Assembly (NCBI RefSeq): GCF_025751555.1
Contig: NZ_JAOWLB010000022.1
Span: 1 to 64,000 of the forward strand
Origin: Ruegeria aquimaris
GTDB lineage: Bacteria; Pseudomonadota; Alphaproteobacteria; Rhodobacterales; Rhodobacteraceae
Direction of reading: 5' to 3'
DNA: 64,000 bases
The notes under the pieces were generated by a model. That model ran no database searches, was not told the DNA's origin, and saw only the letters and a program-made list of their open reading frames with translations. The translations under genes were made by a program, and so were the position numbers. Shown piece after piece: positions 36,949 through 45,860 of the stretch; position 1 is the first letter of the stretch; each line of letters begins with the position of its first letter.

Positions 36949-37833
36949 ATGAGCGATCTGACCAAGCTGGACTGGAACCATATCCGCGCTTTTCTGAAAA
37001 CCGCCGAGGCGGGGTCTCTGTCGGCTGCGGCGCGGCGGCTGGACCTGACACAGCCGACCCTCAGTCGGCAGGTGGCCGCGCTGGAGCAGGATCTGGGCGT
37101 AATGCTGTTCGAACGGATCGGGCGGACACTGGTGCTGACCGAGGCGGGGGCCGACCTGCTGGAACATACGCGCGCCATGGGGGCGGCGGCGGACCGGGTG
37201 GCGCTGGCAGCCTCGGGTCAGGCGCAATCCATCGAGGGGCGCGTGCGGATCACTGCCAGCGACGTGATGTCATCCTATGTCCTGCCCGAGGCACTGCGCC
37301 GCATCCGCGACCAGGCCCCCCGGCTGGAGATCGAGGTAATCGCGGCCAACGATATCCGCGACCTGATGCGGCGCGAGGCCGATATAGCCATCCGCCATGT
37401 GCGCCCCGAGCAGCCCGACCTGATCGCCCGGCTGGTGCGCGAGGCAACGGCGCATTTCTATGCCGCTTCCGATTATCTCGACCGGCGCGGGCGCCCGCTG
37501 ACCAAGGCTGATCTGGCGACGCATGATTTCATCGCCTTTGGCGATGTCACCGAGATGCTCGGCCATTTGACGCCGATTGGCCTGCCGCTGACGCGCGCGA
37601 ACTTCCGCCTTGGCTCGCAAAGCGGGGTGGTGGCCTGGGATTACGTGCGGCAGGGTTTCGGCATCGCACCGATGGGCGATGACGTGGCCGCCGCCACGCC
37701 GGGGATCGAGCGGGTGTTGCCCAAGATGGAACCTCTGCTGTTTCCAGTCTGGTTGACCGCGCATCGCGAGTTGCATACCAGCCGACGCATCCGGCTGGTG
37801 TTTGACATATTGGCGGATTACCTGAGCGCATGA
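36949..37833 (+). CDS. LysR-family transcriptional regulator
   Basis: A 294-residue LysR regulator with the N-terminal region WNHIRAFLKTAEAGSLSAAA and recognition helix LTQPTLSRQVAALEQDLG, then the effector domain. The ATG at 36949 has AGGA 4-5 nt upstream. It diverges from the methyltransferase gene, its likely target, with 84 bp between the starts. A strong bidirectional hairpin stands between its stop and that of pheT. Confidence 0.87.
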   Translation: MSDLTKLDWNHIRAFLKTAEAGSLSAAARRLDLTQPTLSRQVAALEQDLGVMLFERIGRTLVLTEAGADLLEHTRAMGAAADRVALAASGQAQSIEGRVRITASDVMSSYVLPEALRRIRDQAPRLEIEVIAANDIRDLMRREADIAIRHVRPEQPDLIARLVREATAHFYAASDYLDRRGRPLTKADLATHDFIAFGDVTEMLGHLTPIGLPLTRANFRLGSQSGVVAWDYVRQGFGIAPMGDDVAAATPGIERVLPKMEPLLFPVWLTAHRELHTSRRIRLVFDILADYLSA

Positions 37834-37835
37834 GA

Positions 37836-37872
37836 CAGGAAAGGGCGCGCCACACGGGTGCGCCCTTTCCTG
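37836..37872. terminator. Bidirectional terminator between lysR and pheT
   Basis: CAGGAAAGGGCGC and GCGCCCTTTCCTG form a perfect 13-bp stem with an 11-nt loop. Each strand ends the stem with a short T-containing tract. It serves the two convergent genes. Confidence 0.82.
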
Positions 37873-37886
37873 CGTTCAGGAGGGGA

Positions 37887-40283
37887 TCAGCCGCGCAGGG
37901 TGCCGCCGGTGGCCTTGGCGACTTTTTCGACGATCTTGGCGCTGACGGCCTCGATATCCTTTTCCTTCAGCGTCGCCTCGGTCGGTTGCAGGCGCACGGT
38001 GATGGCCAGCGATTTCTTGCCCTCGCCCAGCGAACCGCCGATGAACTCGTCAAAGACGCGCACATCCTCGATCAGCGCCTTGTCGGCACCTGCGGCGGCA
38101 TTGACCAGCGTCAGCGCCTCGACATTCGCATCGACCACGAAGGCAAAGTCACGCTCGACCGCTTGCAGGTCGCGCAGGGCCAGCGCCTCGCGCGTGGTGC
38201 CCGATTTACGGGGCAGCGGCACTTCTTCGGGCCAGAGCACGAAGGCGACCGCCGGTCCCTTGACATCCATCGCCTGGAGCACGCGGGGATGCAGCTCGCC
38301 AAACACGCCCAGCACCTTTTTCGGGCCAAGGCAGATGCGGCCATGGCGGCCCGGATGCCACCAGCCCTCGGCCCCGCGCAGGATCTGCACCTTGGCGGGC
38401 GCGCCCATGGCGGCCAGCACCGCCTCGGCATCGGCCTTGGCGTCATACACATCGACAGCGCGCGCGGCGCCATGCACGTCCTTGGGGCCGGTGCGACCCA
38501 CCAAGAGGCCCGCGATCTGCGCCCGCTGTTCGCCCGGCTCGCCGCCATGGAACACCGGCCCCGCCTCGAACAGGGCCAGATCGGCAAAGCCGCGTGCCTG
38601 GTTACGGGCAGCGGCAGCCAAGAGGCCCGGCAGCAGGTCGGGGCGCATATGGCTCATTTCCGACGAGATCGGGTTTTCCAGCATGGTGGCGTCGGTGCCG
38701 CCGCCAAACAGCGCCGCGGCGGCCTGGTCGATGAAGGTGTAGCTGACGCATTCGTTGTACCCGAGCGAGGCCGCCGTGCGGCGCGCCATCGACAGGCGGC
38801 GCTGCTGCGGGGTCATCACCGGTTTGGGCACACCGTCGGTCAGGCGGGGCAGCGGCCTGCCCACCAGCTTGGTCAGCGAGGCGATGCGGGCGACCTCCTC
38901 GACCAGATCGGCCTCGCCCTGCACATCGGGGCGCCAGCTGGGCACATGCGCCATGTTGCCTTCGAGCCGGAAGCCAAGGCGCGTCAGCGTCTGGCGCTGC
39001 TCGCTCTCGGGGATGTCCATGCCGACCAGCGACCGCACCCGCTCGGCATCGAGCTTGTAGGCGCGGGAATGGTCGGGAACCGCGCCCGCGATCACCACAT
39101 TGGATGCCTCGCCGCCGCAGATATCGAGGATCATCTGGGTCGCGTGTTCCAGCCCTTCGAGCGTATATTCCGGATCGACGCCGCGCTCGAAACGATAGCG
39201 TGCGTCCGAGTTGATTTTCAGCGCCCGGCCCGCCAGCGCGATCTGCACATTGTCCCAATAGGCGCTTTCGAGGAAGACATTCACCGTCTCCTCGGTGCAG
39301 CCGGTGGCCTCGCCGCCCATGATCCCGGCGATGCTCTCGGGTCCTTCGTCGTCCGAGATCACCATCATGCCGGGCTGGAAGGTGTATTCCTTCTCGTCCA
39401 GCGCCTTGAGCGTTTCGCCCCCCGCCGCGCGGTGGACGCGCAGGTTGCCCTTGACCTTGTCCGCGTCAAAGACGTGCAGCGGGCGGTTGTGGTCATAGGT
39501 CATGTAGTTGGTGATATCGACCAGCGCCGAGATCGGGCGCAGACCGATGGCGCGCAGCTGGTCCTGCAACCATTGCGGGCTGGGGCCGTTGCGCACGTCG
39601 CGGATCAGGCGGCCGGTGAAGAGCGGGCAGCCGTCGCGTGTATCCTCGTCGATGGTCACCTTGATCGGGCAGTCGAAATCGCCCGGCACCGGCGCATAGG
39701 CACGGATCTTGAGCGTGCCGAGGCCACGGGCGGCCAGGTCGCGGGCGATGCCCGCCACGCCCAGAGCATCGGGGCGGTTGGGGGTGATGGCGATCTCGAT
39801 CACCGGATCGACCTTGGCCGGGTCGTTCTCGGCCAGCCAGTCGATGAACAGCTCGCCCACTTCGCCCGAGGGCAGCTCGATGATGCCGTCATGTTCCTCG
39901 GACAGTTCCAGCTCGCGCTCGGAACACATCATGCCGTGGCTTTCAACGCCCCGGATGTTGCCGACCGAAAGGGTCACGTCGATACCGGGCACATAGTCGC
40001 CCGGTTTCGCCAGCACCACGGTGATGCCTTCGCGCGCGTTGGGGGCGCCGCAGACGATCTGCTTGTCGCCCTCGTTGGTTTCCACCACGCAGACGCGCAG
40101 GCGGTCGGCATCGGGGTGCTGCTGGGCGGCCTTGACGCGGGCCAGGGTGAAGCCCGCCAGCCGCGCGGCGGGGTTTTCGATGCCTTCGACCTCGAGCCCC
40201 AGATCGGTCAGCGCCTCGGCGATCTCGTCCACGCTGGCGGTGGTGTCGAGGTGGTCCTTCAGCCAGGAGAGGGTGAATTTCAT
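37887..40283 (-). CDS. pheT: Phenylalanine-tRNA ligase beta subunit
   Basis: The 798-residue non-catalytic subunit of the alpha2-beta2 enzyme. The N-terminal MKFTLSWLKDHLDTTA, the tRNA-binding (EMAP-like) domain (about residues 40-150), the B3/B4 editing domain (about 210-380), the B5 domain, the core ligase fold and the C-terminal ferredoxin-like anticodon-binding domain (RDFAFVVDANVEALTLVNA region) are all recognisable. Length is normal. It is separated from pheS by an unusually long 313-bp gap that contains a perfect 22-bp inverted repeat. Confidence 0.95.
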   Translation of the reverse strand: MKFTLSWLKDHLDTTASVDEIAEALTDLGLEVEGIENPAARLAGFTLARVKAAQQHPDADRLRVCVVETNEGDKQIVCGAPNAREGITVVLAKPGDYVPGIDVTLSVGNIRGVESHGMMCSERELELSEEHDGIIELPSGEVGELFIDWLAENDPAKVDPVIEIAITPNRPDALGVAGIARDLAARGLGTLKIRAYAPVPGDFDCPIKVTIDEDTRDGCPLFTGRLIRDVRNGPSPQWLQDQLRAIGLRPISALVDITNYMTYDHNRPLHVFDADKVKGNLRVHRAAGGETLKALDEKEYTFQPGMMVISDDEGPESIAGIMGGEATGCTEETVNVFLESAYWDNVQIALAGRALKINSDARYRFERGVDPEYTLEGLEHATQMILDICGGEASNVVIAGAVPDHSRAYKLDAERVRSLVGMDIPESEQRQTLTRLGFRLEGNMAHVPSWRPDVQGEADLVEEVARIASLTKLVGRPLPRLTDGVPKPVMTPQQRRLSMARRTAASLGYNECVSYTFIDQAAAALFGGGTDATMLENPISSEMSHMRPDLLPGLLAAAARNQARGFADLALFEAGPVFHGGEPGEQRAQIAGLLVGRTGPKDVHGAARAVDVYDAKADAEAVLAAMGAPAKVQILRGAEGWWHPGRHGRICLGPKKVLGVFGELHPRVLQAMDVKGPAVAFVLWPEEVPLPRKSGTTREALALRDLQAVERDFAFVVDANVEALTLVNAAAGADKALIEDVRVFDEFIGGSLGEGKKSLAITVRLQPTEATLKEKDIEAVSAKIVEKVAKATGGTLRG

Positions 40284-40417
40284 GTCGTCGTCCTGTCCTT
40301 GATACGAGGTCAGCCCGCCGCCGGGTCCGGTACGCTGCTGCCAAGGTTCATTTGGGTCACAAGGGGCTTTAGCGGATTAGAGCAGGCGGGAAAAGAGTAC
40401 TTGGCGTCCCGGTGGTG

Positions 40418-40561
40418 CGCCGCGCAAGCGCCAGACCGCGGGATGGCGATCCTTGGGTCGTGCGGGGCAGTTTATGTCGGCCAAGTCCGTATGACCGCCG
40501 AAGTGCGCGCTGGTGGCCCAATATCGCCAGCCCGTGCGGGCGGTCTGGCGCTTGCGCGGCG
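40418..40561. repeat. 22-bp perfect inverted repeat with a 100-bp core between pheS and pheT
   Basis: The arm at 40418-40439 (beginning CGCCGCGCAAGCGCCAGACC) is the exact reverse complement of 40540-40561. The core has no gene of its own. The 144-bp unit could be a MITE-like insertion or a structured RNA within the pheST transcript. No clear target-site duplication flanks it. The rest of the pheS-pheT gap (40284-40417 and 40562-40596) shows nothing else. Confidence 0.75.
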
Positions 40562-40596
40562 GCCTGCGGCCTTGATTCCGCGCAGCCGTCGCCCCC

Positions 40597-41670
40597 TTAC
40601 CTGCTCAAACCCCCATGCAGGTTCGGCATGTCGAGCGCGGCAAAGCCGTAATGCCGCAGCCAGCGCAGGTCAGAATCGAAGAAGGCGCGCAGGTCGGGGA
40701 TGCCGTATTTCAGCATCGCCAGACGGTCGATGCCGATGCCAAAGGCAAAACCTTGGTACACATCCGGGTCGATGCCGCCGGCGGCGATCACCTTGGGGTG
40801 CACCATGCCGGAGCCGAGGATCTCCAGCCAATCGTCGCCCTCGCCGATCTTCAGCTGGCCTCCCTCCCAGGAACAGCGGATGTCGACCTCGGCCGAGGGT
40901 TCGGTGAAGGGGAAATGCGAGGCGCGGAAGCGCAGTTCGACATCGTCCACCTCGAAGAAGGCCTTGACGAATTCCTCGAGCGTCCATTTCAGGTTCGCCA
41001 TCGAGATGCCTTTGTCGATGGCCAGCCCCTCGACCTGGTGGAACATCGGCGTGTGGGTCTGGTCATAGTCGGCGCGGTACACGCCGCCCGGGCAGATGAC
41101 GCGAATGGGCGCGCCCTGCATCTCCATCGAGCGGATCTGCACCGGCGAGGTATGGGTGCGCAGCACATGCGGCGGACGGTTGTCGCCCTCGGCGCGGTGC
41201 ATGTAGAACGTGTCCATCTCGGCCCGCGCCGGATGATGGCCGGGGATGTTGAGCGCGTCGAAATTGTACCAGTCGGTCTCGATCCGGGGGCCTTCGGCGA
41301 CGGCGAAACCCATCTCGGCAAAGATCGCGGTCAGTTCCTCGCTGGCCTGGCTGATCGGGTGCAGCGTGCCCTCGCGGCGCGGCCGGGTGGGCAGCGTCAC
41401 GTCGAGCCATTCGCTGCGCAGGCGTTCATCGAGCGCGGCATCGGCCAGCGCCGCCTTCTTGGCGGCCAACGCGCTGTTGATCTCGTCCTTGAGCGCGTTC
41501 AGCGCCGGGCCCGCGGTCTGGCGTTCCTCGGGCGTCATCTTGCCCAGTTCGCGCATCATCAGGGCGATCTCGCCCTTCTTGCCCACGGCGGCGACACGGA
41601 TCGCCTCGATCGCGGCCTCGTCGGCGGCCTCTGCGATCTGGCCCAGATATTTGGCTTTAAGATCGTCCAT
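40597..41670 (-). CDS. pheS: Phenylalanine-tRNA ligase alpha subunit
   Basis: A 357-residue class II synthetase subunit that charges tRNA-Phe. The N-terminal coiled coil (about residues 1-85) and the catalytic core with motif 2 ([15 protein letters not shown]) and motif 3 ([18 protein letters not shown], about 318-335) are present, with the active-site [23 protein letters not shown] precedes the ATG. pheT follows on the same strand after 313 bp. Confidence 0.95.
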   Translation of the reverse strand: MDDLKAKYLGQIAEAADEAAIEAIRVAAVGKKGEIALMMRELGKMTPEERQTAGPALNALKDEINSALAAKKAALADAALDERLRSEWLDVTLPTRPRREGTLHPISQASEELTAIFAEMGFAVAEGPRIETDWYNFDALNIPGHHPARAEMDTFYMHRAEGDNRPPHVLRTHTSPVQIRSMEMQGAPIRVICPGGVYRADYDQTHTPMFHQVEGLAIDKGISMANLKWTLEEFVKAFFEVDDVELRFRASHFPFTEPSAEVDIRCSWEGGQLKIGEGDDWLEILGSGMVHPKVIAAGGIDPDVYQGFAFGIGIDRLAMLKYGIPDLRAFFDSDLRWLRHYGFAALDMPNLHGGLSR

Positions 41671-41780
41671 GACGGTTCCCTGAAATTGCTCCGGAACCTG
41701 CTATCGGCCAATGGGCGCGATTGCAAGAGAACGACGCCGGGAAAGGGCCGTAATCTGGGCACCGTCGCGCGCGCGCCGCG

Positions 41781-42941
41781 TCAGGCGCGCTCGAGTACTT
41801 CGACGGAGAGGATCGTGGGCAGGTGGCGGGCGATCTCGGACCATGTCTCGCCCTCGTCTGCGGTGGCAAAGACCGAGCCGCTGTTGGTGCCGAAATAGAC
41901 CCCGGCGGGATCGCATGTGTCGCCCGCCATGGCCTGCCGCAGGACTGTAAAGAAACAGGCGCTCTGTGGCAGGCCATTCCGCTGGTCCTGCCATGTCGCC
42001 CCGCCATCCGCCGAGCGCCAGACGGCGGCGGCAGCATCGGGCGGATAACGTCCGGCCTGATCGCCGTTGAGCGGCAAGGTCCAGATCATCCGCCCGTCGC
42101 GCGGATGAACATGGATCGGAAAGCCGAAGGTCGAGGGCAGGCCGGGGGTGATGTCGTCCCAGCTGCGGCCGCCATCCGAAGACCGCCAGACGCCGTGATG
42201 GTTCTGCTGGTAAAGCAGGTCCTCGGGACCGGCGGCGCGGCGCATGTTGTGCACGCAATGGCCGGTTTCGCCGTCACGCGGCGCGGCCGGGTGGTCGTGA
42301 TGCCCGCAGGCCTCGGCATTGGACAGGCGGTTACGGCGTTCCCATGTCGCGCCGCCATCTTCGGTGGCGAACACTCCGGCCGCCGAGATCCCGACCCAGA
42401 GTTTGCGGGCATCGTCTGGGTCCGGCACAATCGTATGCAGCGTCAGCCCCGCAGCGCCGGGATTCCAGCTTTCGGCCGAGGGATGATCGGTCAGGCTGTC
42501 GATGCAGCGCCAGGTCTCGCCCATGTCGTCACTGGCCAGCAGCGTGGCGGGTTTGGCTCCAGCGTAGAGCCTGCCATGCGCCGCGCAAAGGGACCAGATT
42601 TGGGTGAATCCGTCTGCAAAAGGCAGCGGGCTATCCGTCCAGCCGATCATTTCGGCAAACTGGGGATCGTTGGCCGCCCAATCGTCCAGCGTTCCCCTGG
42701 TGAGGCGCGTCAGGGACCAGCTTACCCCTTTGTCATCCGATCTCCAGACCCCTGCCCCATGGAAGTCGCTGCCGCCCCCGGCCCATATGGTTCCGGTACG
42801 CGGGCAGCCGATCACATGGTTGATGGGCCAGCCGTCGCAGAACGGCCCCGCGACCGACCAGCGCTTGCGGCCGGGCTCTCCTCGCAGGATGAACGTACCC
42901 TTGGTGGTGCCGATCAGGATGTCCGGTGATGTATCGTGCAT
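41781..42941 (-). CDS. Asp-box (BNR) beta-propeller protein, sialidase-like
   Basis: A protein of about 386 residues with repeated Asp-box turns: SDDKGVSW, SDDMGETW, TEDGGATW, SSDGGRSW, SADGGATW and TADEGETW. This gives a six-bladed propeller as in sialidases and photosystem II assembly factors. The catalytic Arg triad and Tyr of true sialidases are not evident, so hydrolase activity is unlikely. There is no signal peptide at the chosen ATG. A longer frame runs to 42992. Relatives are annotated only as exo-alpha-sialidase or glycosyl hydrolase; the function is unknown. Confidence 0.78.
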   Translation of the reverse strand: MHDTSPDILIGTTKGTFILRGEPGRKRWSVAGPFCDGWPINHVIGCPRTGTIWAGGGSDFHGAGVWRSDDKGVSWSLTRLTRGTLDDWAANDPQFAEMIGWTDSPLPFADGFTQIWSLCAAHGRLYAGAKPATLLASDDMGETWRCIDSLTDHPSAESWNPGAAGLTLHTIVPDPDDARKLWVGISAAGVFATEDGGATWERRNRLSNAEACGHHDHPAAPRDGETGHCVHNMRRAAGPEDLLYQQNHHGVWRSSDGGRSWDDITPGLPSTFGFPIHVHPRDGRMIWTLPLNGDQAGRYPPDAAAAVWRSADGGATWQDQRNGLPQSACFFTVLRQAMAGDTCDPAGVYFGTNSGSVFATADEGETWSEIARHLPTILSVEVLERA

Positions 42942-43103
42942 GGCCCTGCCCGCGATTGCCGATCCCCGACGATAACACGCACAACCTCCCATGGCATCGA
43001 TTCCCGAAGCACCGGCCCCGTCGAGCGTTCGTGTCGCGAAACCTCTGGCGTCCGTTCGCCGGAAAGACGAGAAAGGTCTGGACGCTACTGCGAGGAGAGC
43101 CCG

Positions 43104-43706
43104 ATGCGCCCCATAACCGAAATGGCCGAGCTTGAGGGCCTTTATGGCGCGGCGGTGCCCGCGTCGCTGACCAAGGTCCGTACCCGGCTAAGCCCGCTTT
43201 ACCGCCAATGGATCGAAACCGCGCGGTTCTGCGTGGTGTCGACGGTCGGCCCAGAGGGCACCGATGCCAGCCCGCGCGGCGATGACGGCCCGGTGGTGCG
43301 CATTCTCGATGACAGTACCCTGTGGCTGCCTGACTGGCGCGGCAACAACCGGATCGACAGCCTGCGCAACATCGTCCGTGACAATCGGGTCAGTCTGATG
43401 TTCATGGTGCCCGGCTGTCAGAACGTGGTGCGGGTGAACGGCGCCGCCTTTCTGACCGCCGACAAGGAGGCCCGCGCCAGTTTCGAACGCAAGGGGCGCC
43501 AGCCTGCAACGGTCATCGTGGTCACGGTGGGCGAGATGTATTTCCAATGCGCCAAGGCGCTGATGCGTTCGGGTCTCTGGACGCGGGGCGACGAGAGCGG
43601 GCTGGTCCCCACGGCGGGCCAGTTCCTGCGCGAACAGGACGCCGGGTTCGCCGCCGAGGAGTATGACGCGGGCTATGCCGAATATGCCAAGCCGCGGATG
43701 TGGTAA
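43104..43706 (+). CDS. Pyridoxamine 5'-phosphate oxidase-family FMN protein (MSMEG_1061 type)
   Basis: A 200-residue split-barrel flavoprotein. The stretch RFCVVSTVGPEGTDASPRGD, followed by LWLPDWRGNNRIDSLRNI and RVSLMFMVPG, is characteristic of this subfamily of PNPOx-like proteins, which bind FMN or F420 and reduce small molecules. CGAGGAGAG precedes the ATG at 43104. It diverges from the BNR-propeller gene. The substrate is unknown. Confidence 0.83.
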   Translation: MRPITEMAELEGLYGAAVPASLTKVRTRLSPLYRQWIETARFCVVSTVGPEGTDASPRGDDGPVVRILDDSTLWLPDWRGNNRIDSLRNIVRDNRVSLMFMVPGCQNVVRVNGAAFLTADKEARASFERKGRQPATVIVVTVGEMYFQCAKALMRSGLWTRGDESGLVPTAGQFLREQDAGFAAEEYDAGYAEYAKPRMW

Positions 43707-43830
43707 GAGGCGCGCGGCCAGCGGGACGGCACGGGTCGAGCGGACGCTTGACTGCGCAGAGCGCCATGTTGGCGCCACGCCGCACCACGCAATGAGGCTA
43801 GGCATCAAAATCACCTTGCGGTAATCAGAG

Positions 43831-45006
43831 GTGATGGAAGCGGCCGCCAAACTCAACACTTGGATGATGACAACCGGGCGCCGGTCGGGTGATCCGATCG
43901 AGATCGTCTCGCATCTTTGCACGGCGCTGACCGACGCTGGTGTGCCGCTCTGGCGCGTGAACATAGGCCAACGCTTTGCCAACCCCTTGCTGATCGCCTG
44001 GGGCGTGGTTTGGACGCCGGACGGGACCGAAGTCTATGATGTGACACATGCGCGGATGCTGACCGACGGGTATATCGGCAGCGCGTTCGAATACATCCTG
44101 GAGAACCAGCGCCCTCTGCACAAAAGCCTGCGCGGCCTGGACCCGGCGCGCGACCATGTCTCATACCTGGAATTCGCAGCCGAGGGCGGGACGGACTACT
44201 ATGCCACCTTGCTCGACTACGGAGATGGTTCGCAACACGGCTGCACCTTTGCGACGCGGGCCGAGGAGGGGTTTTCAGCCACCGATCTGGCCCTGATCGA
44301 AGCGGTAAAACCGGGACTGTCCTCGGCGATGGAGCCGATCACCATGCGCAAGTCGACCCGGAGCCTGTTGCGCACATATCTGGGTGATGGCCCTTCGACG
44401 GCGGTCTGGAACGGCGCCATCAAGCGCAGCAAACGCAGCACGCTTGACGCCGTGATCATGTTTTCCGATCTGCGGGGATTCACGGCCTTTTCCGACACGC
44501 AGAGCGAGCAAGAGGTATTCGACGCGCTGGACGGATATTTCGAAGTGGTGGTGCAATCGGTCGAGGAAAACGGCGGCGATGTACTCAAGTTCATGGGCGA
44601 TGGTGTTCTGTCTGTCTTCCCGATCTCTGGCACTGCGGAAACGGCCGAGCGATGCCGACAGTCCGCCATGGCAGCGCAGGCTGTGCTTGCCGGTCTTGCG
44701 GCATTGAACGCGCGGCGCGGCGCAGAGGGCAAGGGGGCGCTGGAGGTCGGCATCGGCCTGAATGCGGGTCAGGTCAGTTATGGCAATATCGGCAGCCAGG
44801 GCAGGCTGGACTTCACCGTGCTTGGCGGCGCGGTCAATGTCGCCAGCCGGGTCGAGGGGCTGACCAAGGCGGTCGGCGCCCCGGTTCTGGCCACGTCTTC
44901 GGTGGCGCGACACGCGCCGGATCTCTTCGTCTCGCGGGGTAGGCATGCGGTACGCGGGCTGAAGGATACGGTCGAGATCTTCACGCTTCGCGGCAACGCC
45001 CCTTGA
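43831..45006 (+). CDS. Class III adenylate cyclase with an N-terminal sensor region
   Basis: A 391-residue protein. Residues about 20-175 form an uncharacterised sensor-like region found in front of cyclases. The C-terminal cyclase domain (about 195-390) holds both metal Asp residues (MFSDLRGFT and FMGDGVLS), the adenine-specifying Lys (VLKFMGDG) and Asp (LDFTVLGG), and the transition-state Asn and Arg (AVNVASRVE). It should therefore make cAMP. It starts at GTG 43831 or ATG 43834; the ribosome-binding site is poor. No membrane segment is seen. Confidence 0.87.
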   Translation: MMEAAAKLNTWMMTTGRRSGDPIEIVSHLCTALTDAGVPLWRVNIGQRFANPLLIAWGVVWTPDGTEVYDVTHARMLTDGYIGSAFEYILENQRPLHKSLRGLDPARDHVSYLEFAAEGGTDYYATLLDYGDGSQHGCTFATRAEEGFSATDLALIEAVKPGLSSAMEPITMRKSTRSLLRTYLGDGPSTAVWNGAIKRSKRSTLDAVIMFSDLRGFTAFSDTQSEQEVFDALDGYFEVVVQSVEENGGDVLKFMGDGVLSVFPISGTAETAERCRQSAMAAQAVLAGLAALNARRGAEGKGALEVGIGLNAGQVSYGNIGSQGRLDFTVLGGAVNVASRVEGLTKAVGAPVLATSSVARHAPDLFVSRGRHAVRGLKDTVEIFTLRGNAP

Positions 45007-45085
45007 TGGGGGAGTAGACTGTCGCCGCGTCGAATAGAAGTTGAGCTGCGGCCCAGTCGGGCGATGCTGCCACCCGCCAGAAACG

Positions 45086-45113
45086 AAAAGACCGCCCCGG
45101 AGGGCGGCCTTTC
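45086..45113 (-). terminator. Terminator of rpmI-rplT
   Basis: On the minus strand a GGGCGG/CCGCCC stem with a CCGG-type loop is followed by TCTTTTC. It lies about 35 nt after the rplT stop, and could also stop the cyclase transcript from the other side. Confidence 0.75.
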
Positions 45114-45142
45114 CTTCACTGTCTCTCGTCTGATGCGAGCGA

Positions 45143-45508
45143 TCAGGCGGCCAGAGCGGCCTGGGCCTTGGCGACGATGGCGCCGAAGGCTTCGGGCTCG
45201 TGCACGGCCAGGTCGGCCAGAACCTTGCGGTCCACTTCGATGCCGGCCAGGTTCAGGCCATTGATGAAGCGCGAATAGGTCAGCGCCTCGTCATGGCTGC
45301 GCACGGCGGCGTTGATCCGCTGGATCCACAGCGCGCGGAAGTTCCGCTTGCGGGCCTTGCGGTCACGGGTTGCATACTGGTTGGCCTTGTCGACGGCCTG
45401 GGTCGCCACCTTGAACGAGCTCTTGCGACGGCCATAGTAACCTTTGGCGGCCTTGAGGACTTTCTTGTGACGGGCGTGGGTTACGGTTCCACCTTTAACG
45501 CGGGACAT
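45143..45508 (-). CDS. rplT: 50S ribosomal protein L20
   Basis: A 121-residue basic rRNA-binding protein needed early in 50S assembly. The start [20 protein letters not shown] and the run [20 protein letters not shown] are diagnostic. GAGGAGATTGAAGAG precedes the ATG. It follows rpmI by 15 nt. Unlike E. coli, infC is not adjacent. Confidence 0.96.
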   Translation of the reverse strand: MSRVKGGTVTHARHKKVLKAAKGYYGRRKSSFKVATQAVDKANQYATRDRKARKRNFRALWIQRINAAVRSHDEALTYSRFINGLNLAGIEVDRKVLADLAVHEPEAFGAIVAKAQAALAA

Positions 45509-45523
45509 CTCTTCAATCTCCTC

Positions 45524-45724
45524 TTAGCGGTCGTAGGGCATGTAGCCCTTGACGATCTTGGCGTCGGGGGCGGACAGGGTCGTGGTGCCACGGGCGTCGC
45601 GGATGAACTTGGTGGTGCGCTTGATCATGCCGTGACGCTTGCCGGCCTGGCCGGTTTTCACCTTGCCGGTCGCGGTCATCTTGAAGCGCTTCTTGGCGCT
45701 CGACTTGGTCTTCATCTTGGGCAT
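45524..45724 (-). CDS. rpmI: 50S ribosomal protein L35
   Basis: A 66-residue basic protein of the large subunit, with [20 protein letters not shown] at the N-terminus. AAAAAGGAGACGGAA precedes the ATG at 45724; the frame extends upstream but the extra sequence is not ribosomal. It heads the two-gene operon with rplT. Confidence 0.96.
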   Translation of the reverse strand: MPKMKTKSSAKKRFKMTATGKVKTGQAGKRHGMIKRTTKFIRDARGTTTLSAPDAKIVKGYMPYDR

Positions 45725-45860
45725 TTCCGTCTCCTTTTTGGGTTCGGTTTGCGCGCGACTCGGCATGCCACACCGGCCGGTCGCGCGAATAGAGGCGCCG
45801 TTTACGCAGAAAGCGGGGGGGAGGCAAGCCCTTTTTGCCCCGTATTGGCCAGTTGCGCCC

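Noticed and set aside
37830-40907. A 1025-codon open frame on the plus strand
   Set aside because: It is antisense to pheT, which has full family similarity over its length. The translation is His/Gln/Arg-rich, as expected from the reverse strand of GC-rich genes.
42941-43104. Long N-terminal extension of the PNPOx-like protein
   Set aside because: The extra codons from 42936 overlap the start of the divergent BNR gene. The ATG at 43104 has a strong ribosome-binding site and matches the family start.
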